DNA of 10,976 bases from Eimeria necatrix (Eukaryota; Apicomplexa; Conoidasida; Eucoccidiorida; Eimeriidae): the NCBI RefSeq assembly GCF_000499385.1, contig NW_013651918.1, positions 1-10,976 on the forward strand, read 5' to 3'. Positions within the stretch are counted from its first letter, which is position 1. Each line of letters starts with the position of its first letter. The position numbers and the translations under genes are program-made. The notes under the pieces are model-generated. The model saw only the letters and a program-made list of their open reading frames with translations, was not told the DNA's origin and did no database searches. Below are positions 6,971 to 10,976 of the stretch, piece by piece.

Positions 6971-7008
<38 letters not shown>

Positions 7009-7114
7009 GCAGCAACAGCAGCAGCAGCAGGAGGCTATCCACAGAGCAGCAGCGGAGGCTGCTGGGGCCACAAATGCGCAGCTGGCGCCGGCCAAACTCT
7101 CCCTTAAGAATTAA
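6926..7114 (+). CDS. Candidate terminal exon, Gln-rich C-terminus
   Basis: After (CTG)n-CCTGTCCTTGTGGGACGGG, an acceptor CTGCAG ends at 6925. The frame continues [16 protein letters not shown], two Gln runs broken by Lys, then [20 protein letters not shown] and AKLSLKN, with TAA at 7112-7114. ATG 6929 could also start a 61-residue ORF. T-rich DNA follows, as expected for a 3' end. The minus strand has a rival frame ([16 protein letters not shown] near 6800-6930), so the strand is only moderately supported. Confidence 0.35.
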
Positions 7115-7126
7115 CAGTTTTGCTTC

Positions 7127-7243
7127 TTGCTGCTGCCTTTTTTATTTCTTTTAAAAGCCACTTGAGGCTTTTTTTTGGAGTTTGTTGCTGCTGCCTTTTT
7201 GCTTTTTTCTAAAGACCATTTGAGGCTTCACTTTTAGCCCTTG
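7127..7243 (+). repeat. Imperfect 58-bp tandem duplication
   Basis: TTGCTGCTGCC at 7127 and 7185, and TTGAGGCTT at 7162 and 7220, share a 58-bp offset. The intervening T-rich sequence is diverged. It follows the TAA of the candidate exon above. Confidence 0.75.
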
Positions 7244-7642
7244 CTGCAGCACACAGCACGGCTAGCGCGCCAGCAGCAGCTGCGTCCTCCTAAATTTGCA
7301 GCAGCAGCAGCAGCAGCAGGCACCCCTCTTTAATCTGCAGCAGCAGCAGCAGCAGCAGTAGCAGCAGCAGTAGCAGCACACGCTTGCCGGCACGCTGCTG
7401 CAGCAGCAGACTGCAGCGGATTCAGACAAGTTTTAGACTCAAAGAAACTTGCTGCAGCAGTTTTGCTGCTTCGTCTGAGAAGCAGCAAAACAGCTGCAGC
7501 AAGTGCAGCAAAAGCTGCTGCTGGGTGCAGCAGACTCTGCAGCAGACTCTAAAGAAAGGACTTTTAATTATTGGCAAAGAGCGCCTCTTTGTGTGCTTTT
7601 TGTCTAATGTAAATGCTTGTTTATTAGCACTCCAGCTGCAAA
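7244..7642. other. No convincing gene; CAG/CTG-rich non-coding stretch
   Basis: CAG runs interrupted by TAG (7316-7377) and short inverted CTGCAG motifs. Plus-strand frames are Cys/Ser-rich and short. The only structured element I see is the hairpin at 7447-7504. Confidence 0.5.
7447..7504. other. Long inverted repeat / stem-loop
   Basis: The arms 7447-7471 and 7480-7504 are 25 nt each and pair at 24 positions, with a single A:A mismatch (7459/7492) and an 8-nt loop CGTCTGAG. The arms are not pure CAG/CTG: they include TTTTGCTGCTT against AAGCAGCAAAA. It is a possible structured RNA or cruciform; no function is assigned. Confidence 0.85.
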
Positions 7643-7835
7643 TTATATATATATGTACATATATCTACACATATATATATACATATATATATATATACAT
7701 ATATACATATATATATTATTTATATATTTATGTATATGTACATGCATCTATATGTATACATATGTATGTGTGAGCATATATGTATATATATATATATCCA
7801 TATATATATATATATATGTATATGCATATATATAT

Positions 7836-7869
<34 letters not shown>

Positions 7870-7905
7870 TGTATATATCTACACATATATATATATGTCT
7901 ATATA
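7643..7905 (+). repeat. AT-rich microsatellite (TATATAC/ATATAT)
   Basis: Alternating purine-pyrimidine TA/CA/TG tract. Open frames here are Tyr-Ile repeats only and are not genes. Confidence 0.92.
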
Positions 7906-8098
7906 TATTATGTATGCATTTATGTGCACAAATGGACATTTATGCATATAAGTAAATGTGCTTGGGGCAGCGAGATATGCATGCATGCACTAGCCATATA
8001 TGTATACATCTCTTGGCCAGACAAATGTGCACAAAAGGGTTCTATTTTTGTACCATTTGTCTTTGTCTAATTCCCTTTTTTTGGCGAAGTTTTCCCAA

Positions 8099-8238
8099 GG
8101 GGCCCCTCAAAGAAAGCCAGCTGCTGCAGCACTTGTGCGTGGGGGGGCCCCCGGGTCTGCTTCGGGGGGCCCTAAAAAGGCACAAATACCCAAAGGCAAG
8201 ACTATGGGGGCCCCCAGGGGGCCCCTGGGGGGCCCCCC
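8099..8238 (+). repeat. GGGGCCCC-type block
   Basis: Scattered GGGGCCCC, GGGGGGGCCCCC and GGGGGGCCCC words up to about 8238. It resembles the blocks at 2431, 3961 and 5026, and by analogy may mark an intron or intergenic DNA. Confidence 0.8.
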
Positions 8239-8300
8239 AAGTCTGCGCCTAGCAGGGCCTGGGTAGCAGGCAGCCCCGGGGAAGTCAGCCTTGAGGAGCC

Positions 8301-8486
8301 TTGCAGCGGCAGCAGCAGCAGCAGCAGCTGCTGCTGCTGCAGCTGCTGCTGCAGCTTGGCCCTGTGCGGAGCTGGGCTCGACGCCGTGGCCTTGAGGCTA
8401 GACACGCTGCTGCAGCAAGGAGGCGAAAAGCGCGCCTTCCGGGGCCCTGCCTGGCTCCAACTAGTGCTGGATTCTTCATTAAATAG
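8301..8486 (+). CDS. Low-confidence open frame, Arg-rich C-terminus
   Basis: Follows an acceptor-like CCTTGAGGAGCCTTGCAG. It reads Gln/Leu runs, then PVRSWARRRGLEARHAAAAR and PGPCLAPTSAGFFIK, and ends at TAG 8484-8486 just before AT-rich DNA. Two minus-strand frames are equally open (for example SSLKATASSPAPHRAKLQQQ), so coding strand and even coding status are uncertain. Confidence 0.2.
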   Translation: MQRQQQQQQLLLLQLLLQLGPVRSWARRRGLEARHAAAARRRKARLPGPCLAPTSAGFFIK

Positions 8487-8523
8487 GAAGAATCTGATTA
8501 AAATATAAATTAAAGGAATTAAA

Positions 8524-8658
8524 TTAATTGTAATATGCAAACAGACACTCCACTGGGCTGCGCTGAGAGCTGCTGCTGCCCGCCGCCCCGTGGGCACCGC
8601 AGCAGTCGGCGCCCCACGCAGCTGCAGCAAACCCAGAAAGCAGCAGGAAATGAGACAT
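8524..8658 (-). CDS. Short ORF, 44 aa, or terminal exon after a strong acceptor
   Basis: The minus-strand ATG at 8658 opens MSHFLLLSGFAAAAWGADCC and continues through a Gly/Ser-rich part to RSPVECLFAYYN and TAA. The start resembles a signal peptide. However, the same bases form a very good minus-strand acceptor (TTTCCTGCTGC...TTTGCTGCAG), so the apparent signal peptide may be an intron end and the rest a last exon. Confidence 0.25.
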   Translation of the reverse strand: MSHFLLLSGFAAAAWGADCCGAHGAAGSSSSQRSPVECLFAYYN

Positions 8659-8766
8659 TGTTTTAGACTTGTTTGTGTCTTGAAGGACACAATTTAACAT
8701 TATTAACAAGAACATAAGGCCAATTGGTGGAATCCGCGGCGATCTCAGCGGATGATCTAAGCTTCC

Positions 8767-8770
<4 letters not shown>

Positions 8771-8797
<27 letters not shown>

Positions 8798-8876
8798 CAA
8801 CGGCAACTGCAGCAGCAGCACGCGCGGGAAAGGGAGTCCGCGGGCGACGACCCCAACGGGAATCAAAAAGAAGGAA
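8771..8876 (+). CDS. Candidate exon, Gln-run plus acidic/basic segment
   Basis: An acceptor-like TAAGCTTCCGCAG ends at 8770; an in-frame TGA sits upstream at 8753, so it is not an initiating exon. It reads a Gln run, QRQLQQQHARERESAGDDPN and GNQKEG, and reaches a donor GGAA|GTTTCG at 8877. Without splicing the frame stops at 8891. Function unknown. Confidence 0.35.
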
Positions 8877-8938
8877 GTTTCGTTTTATTTTAAGAGAATC
8901 TCTTGTCTCTTGCTGCGTCGCCGAGTGCCTCGAAGCAG
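8877..8938 (+). other. Putative 62-nt T-rich intron
   Basis: GTTTCGTTTTATTTTAAG..., then TCTCTTGTCTCTTGCTGC and a closing CGAAGCAG. The upstream exon ends one base into a codon, and the downstream protein-like frame starts with the complementary phase. Confidence 0.38.
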
Positions 8939-8946
8939 CAACGGCA

Positions 8947-8987
<41 letters not shown>

Positions 8988-9072
8988 TCTGACTGAGTTC
9001 TTCAGCCCCGTACACGTGGCCATTGACTCCCATTCCTACTGCTGGTTTCATCGGAGAGTCTTCGAAGCGGCA
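8939..9072 (+). CDS. Candidate exon, Ala run then complex sequence
   Basis: In the phase predicted from the previous exon it reads poly-Ala, then LTEFFSPVHVAIDSHSYCWF and HRRVFEAAVA, with TGA at 9079. Possible donors are CTG|GTTTCA at 9045 and GGCA|GTAGCT at 9073; the 9045 donor would be in phase with an acceptor at 9227. The mixed, non-repetitive composition supports coding. No family recognised. Confidence 0.33.
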
Positions 9073-9102
9073 GTAGCTTGAGAGTAGCGGCAGCAGCGGG
9101 CA

Positions 9103-9139
<37 letters not shown>

Positions 9140-9227
9140 GTTGCTGCGCCAAGCCCTTCTTTGCTTTCCTCTGCACGGCCGCCCCACCCTTAAAGAAAGG
9201 ATCCTGAGGCTTGCTGCTGGTGTCTAG

Positions 9228-9258
9228 TTCTGTGTATGCTGCTCGAGCACAGTTGAAG

Positions 9259-9297
<39 letters not shown>

Positions 9298-9386
9298 CAC
9301 AGGCGAAACGCCCGCTGCAGCACGAAAGAGCAGCTCCTCTGCTGCTGCAGCAAAAGGGGCACTGACGCATGGAGGGCGCTGCTGCT
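9228..9386 (+). CDS. Candidate exon of the Gln/Ala-rich gene
   Basis: An acceptor-like GCTGGTGTCTAG ends at 9227. The frame reads SVYAARAQLKQE, a Gln run, HRRNARCSTKEQLLCCCSKR and GTDAWRALL, up to donor GCT|GTGGGC at 9387. Its end phase (two bases into a codon) matches the exon starting at 9452. The minus strand also has a protein-like frame near 9140-9240 (KPQDPFFKGGAAVQRKAKKG), so the strand is not beyond doubt. Confidence 0.37.
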
Positions 9387-9451
9387 GTGGGCATGGGGGG
9401 CCCCTTCCCCCACCTTTCGGGTGCTGCTGAGGCCCCTGCTTTGTTCTACAG
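9387..9451 (+). other. Putative 65-nt intron with GGGGCCCC core
   Basis: Donor GTGGGC, a GGGGGGCCCCTTCCCCC core, and a textbook acceptor CTGCTTTGTTCTACAG. The phase is kept across it. ATG 9369 in the downstream frame would be an alternative start if this is not an intron. Confidence 0.5.
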
Positions 9452-9565
9452 GCAGCGCAGCACGGAGGCTGCTGCTGCTGCTGCTGCTGCTGCTGACTCG
9501 CCGCGGCACCTGCAGCAGCAGGACAGCGAGGGCCGCAGGGCGTCGCCCCCGCCGCAGCAGCACCT

Positions 9566-9604
<39 letters not shown>

Positions 9605-9709
9605 CGCTCCGCCCCCGCAGCACGGCCGCGAAGAAGCCGGCGCCTCGGCCCCCCCCTCCCAGATGAACATAAACCACCGGCCGCAGCAGCAGCAGCAGCA
9701 GCCAGAGCT

Positions 9710-9761
<52 letters not shown>

Positions 9762-9935
9762 GCCCGCAGGGGGCCCCCCAGCGAGGAGGAGCGGCTGCGA
9801 GTGCGGGAGAAGTACCGGCAGCGGCTGATGGAAAGAAAGTTGGAAATTTATCAAAGAGCTCTTGAAGAAGTTATTGAAAGGGAGAAGCAAAATGCGCAAA
9901 CCAAACTCCTCTTCAAGCTCCACCTCCCCACCAGG
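9452..9935 (+). CDS. Gln/Ala/Pro-rich protein with charged helical segment
   Basis: The frame after the acceptor reads QRSTEA, an Ala run, DSPRHLQQQDSEGRRASPPP, Gln runs alternating with Pro-rich spacers (APPPQHGREEAGASAPP), a 15-residue CAG-encoded Gln run, then GARRGPPSEEERLRVREKYR, QRLMERKLEIYQRALEEVIE and REKQNAQTKLLFKLHL. The last about 45 residues are non-repetitive, strongly charged and predicted by eye to be helical, possibly coiled-coil. This is the best coding evidence in this part of the window. The frame reaches donor-like AGG|GTCAGC at 9936 and would otherwise run into poly-Cys and a TGA. A +1 frame ([19 protein letters not shown]) overlaps the end and may indicate alternative structure. 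No named family. Confidence 0.6.
9711..9755 (+). repeat. (CAG)15
   Basis: Pure CAG run coding for poly-Gln just before the charged segment of the exon above. Confidence 0.95.
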
Positions 9936-9939
9936 GTCA

Positions 9940-9940
<1 letters not shown>

Positions 9941-9979
<39 letters not shown>

Positions 9980-10089
9980 ATGGGGTGCTGCTGCTGCTGC
10001 TGATGGGGTGCTGCTGCTGCTGCTGCTGCTGTTGGGGTGCTTTTGCTGCTGCTGCTGATGGGGTGCTGTTGCTGCTGCTGCTGCTGCTG
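9941..10089 (+). repeat. CTG runs punctuated by GATGGGGTG
   Basis: CTG runs separated four times by (G/T)(A/T)TGGGGTG-type words, near 9978, 10002, 10032 and 10056. This is an interrupted minisatellite. It lies between a donor-like site at 9936 and an acceptor-like CTGCCTCCAG ending at 10096, so it may be intronic. Confidence 0.85.
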
Positions 10090-10096
10090 CCTCCAG

Positions 10097-10152
10097 TGTG
10101 GCGGGGAAGCGGGCGCGCTGACGGTGAGACGCGGGCCTGGCTGCCTGACGCA

Positions 10153-10202
<50 letters not shown>

Positions 10203-10284
10203 CGTCAGATGTGCTGCAGAGGGCCTCAGCTGCCCTTGCTGCTGCTGCTGCAGCTGCTGCTGCTGCTGCTGCTGCCCCCAGTAG
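10097..10284 (+). CDS. Candidate downstream exon, Gln-rich
   Basis: After CTGCCTCCAG one frame reads WRGSGRADGETRAWLPDAQQ, a 16-residue Gln run, HVRCAAEGLSCP, a Cys run and TAG at 10282-10284. Its phase does not match the exon ending at 9935. A 27-nt piece (10097-10123) ending at a strong donor ACG|GTGAGA would match. The structure is unresolved. Confidence 0.28.
10153..10199 (+). repeat. CAG/CAA tract, about 16 units
   Basis: Poly-Gln-coding run with one CAA interruption. Confidence 0.95.
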
Positions 10285-10311
10285 TGCCTGCAGATTTGAA
10301 GGCTGCGTTGC

Positions 10312-10385
10312 TGTGTGTGCGTGTGCTGCGGTGTACGTACACCTCAGATGTGTGTGCGTGTGCTGCGGTGTACGTACACCTCAGA
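10312..10385 (+). repeat. Perfect 37-bp tandem duplication with palindrome
   Basis: Two exact head-to-tail copies, 10312-10348 and 10349-10385. Each contains the 14-bp palindrome GGTGTACGTACACC (10330-10343 and 10367-10380). TGT- and TGC-rich, with no convincing coding frame. Confidence 0.95.
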
Positions 10386-10592
10386 GTGTCTGCAGAATGT
10401 TTTAATTTGCATTTCTGGGGAATTAAATAAAATGAAATTCAGAATTAGAAATATAAATAAAACTATTTTAAAAATGTCTTCATCAATATATTTATTTATA
10501 TTTATAAAATATACATTCCTTACTATTCATGCCCAACGCATGCAAATGCATGCGCTGCTGCGCGTATTCGCATTTGCTTATATTTTATTTTT

Positions 10593-10648
<56 letters not shown>

Positions 10649-10660
10649 TTTTCCACTGTG
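10386..10660. repeat. AT-rich spacer including (ATTT)14 at 10596-10651
   Basis: Low-complexity AT DNA with a pure tetranucleotide run of 14 units. The only other motif is an alternating ATGCAAATGCATGCG patch near 10538-10554. No gene seen. Confidence 0.9.
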
Positions 10661-10716
10661 GCCCTTTTCGATACATGTCGAGAGCCTTGCTGCTGCTCTG
10701 CAGCAGCAAGCGTGCA

Positions 10717-10751
<35 letters not shown>

Positions 10752-10753
10752 AG

Positions 10754-10877
10754 TTCGGCGAAGACGTCTTCATTGTGGGCAGCGACGCCTCGCTGGGCTG
10801 CTGGGCTGTTGAGAGAGCAGCGCCGCTGCAGTGGAGAGAAGGCAACGTGTGGACTGCGGCGCTCACGCTGCCCAACG
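10754..10877 (+). CDS. Internal exon encoding part of a CBM20 starch-binding domain
   Basis: Frame from TTC 10754 reads FGEDVFIVGSDASLGCW, AVERAAPLQWREG and NVWTAALTLPNG. This matches the N-terminal half of carbohydrate-binding module family 20: a strand with Gly-Glu-x-Val-phi-phi-Val-Gly-Ser, then Leu-Gly-x-Trp (the Trp of glucan-binding site 1), then a Trp-Thr strand and Leu-Pro-x-Gly. The expected C-terminal half (Glu-Tyr-Lys strand, second binding Trp) would lie beyond the window. The exon is bracketed by (CTG)11-CAG, an acceptor-like end at 10753, and a donor-like ACG|GTCTGC at 10878. If the CTG run is instead translated, it gives a Leu run joined to the domain (SVHLLLL...QFGEDVF). In coccidia CBM20 occurs in amylopectin-metabolism proteins such as laforin-type glucan phosphatases, glucan dikinases and glucanotransferases; which one this is cannot be told from one exon. 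Confidence 0.72.
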
Positions 10878-10879
10878 GT

Positions 10880-10976
<97 letters not shown>
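10880..10976 (+). repeat. (CTG)n to the window edge, about 32 units
   Basis: A nearly pure run with one TTG interruption at about 10892, starting at a donor-like GTCTGC. It is the longest triplet run in the window and probably lies in the intron after the CBM20 exon. The true length is unknown because the window ends inside it. Confidence 0.95.

Noticed and set aside
7266..7380. CRISPR-like array
   Set aside because: Only CAG/TAG triplet runs, with no repeat-spacer pattern; eukaryotic context.
7617..7951. Tyr-Ile repeat ORFs on both strands
   Set aside because: Translations of an AT microsatellite; no coding signal.
9048..9923. Minus-strand 291-codon ORF
   Set aside because: Dominated by Leu/Ser/Cys runs antisense to CAG tracts. 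The plus-strand frame has the charged, complex segment and better splice sites.
10642..10875. Minus-strand 77-codon ORF
   Set aside because: Antisense to the CBM20 frame, whose family motif decides the strand.

Overview
The window looks like nuclear DNA of a coccidian apicomplexan, most likely an Eimeria species. The whole stretch is saturated with CAG/CTG trinucleotide runs that read as poly-Gln, poly-Ala or poly-Ser inside otherwise ordinary protein sequence. Two interstitial arrays of the telomere-type heptamer AAACCCT/TTTAGGG sit among single-copy sequence, GC-rich protein-like segments alternate with AT-rich microsatellite gaps, and short introns with GT..AG ends can be proposed. These are known hallmarks of the repeat-rich part of Eimeria genomes; the genus call is inference.

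Layout. (1) 1-1250, minus strand: pieces of a multi-exon membrane-protein gene, with the two telomere-like arrays lying in its putative introns. (2) 1272-5215, plus strand: a large gene for a glutamine-rich protein. Its main exon is an uninterrupted 945-codon frame from 1626, probably followed by smaller exons to a stop near 5215. GGGGCCCC-type blocks sit inside it and in its putative last intron. (3) 5267-5605: a minisatellite built on TTTGTCGTTC plus CTGCAG units. (4) 5619-6038, plus strand: two candidate exons of another gene. (5) 6205-6900: AT-rich microsatellite DNA. (6) 6926-7114: a candidate terminal exon. (7) 7127-8520: mostly non-coding, with a 58-bp duplication, a long hairpin, AT repeats and a GGGGCCCC block. 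(8) 8524-8658: a short minus-strand ORF. (9) 8771-9935 and perhaps onward, plus strand: a chain of candidate exons, several of them phase-compatible, encoding a Gln/Ala-rich protein that ends in a charged helical segment. (10) 10312-10660: tandem and AT-rich repeats. (11) 10754-10877: one internal exon that I recognise, part of a CBM20 starch/amylopectin-binding domain, followed by a CTG run to the window edge.

Only the CBM20 segment could be matched to a known family. The other genes are called from open frames with protein-like composition, splice-site quality and phase matching. In this kind of DNA, CAG/CTG runs stay open in many frames on both strands, so shadow frames look deceptively protein-like and strand choice is uncertain for the smaller exons. 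I found no RNA genes, CRISPR arrays, transposons or operon-like organisation. The most unusual observation is the pair of inverted telomere-like arrays in the introns of one gene.
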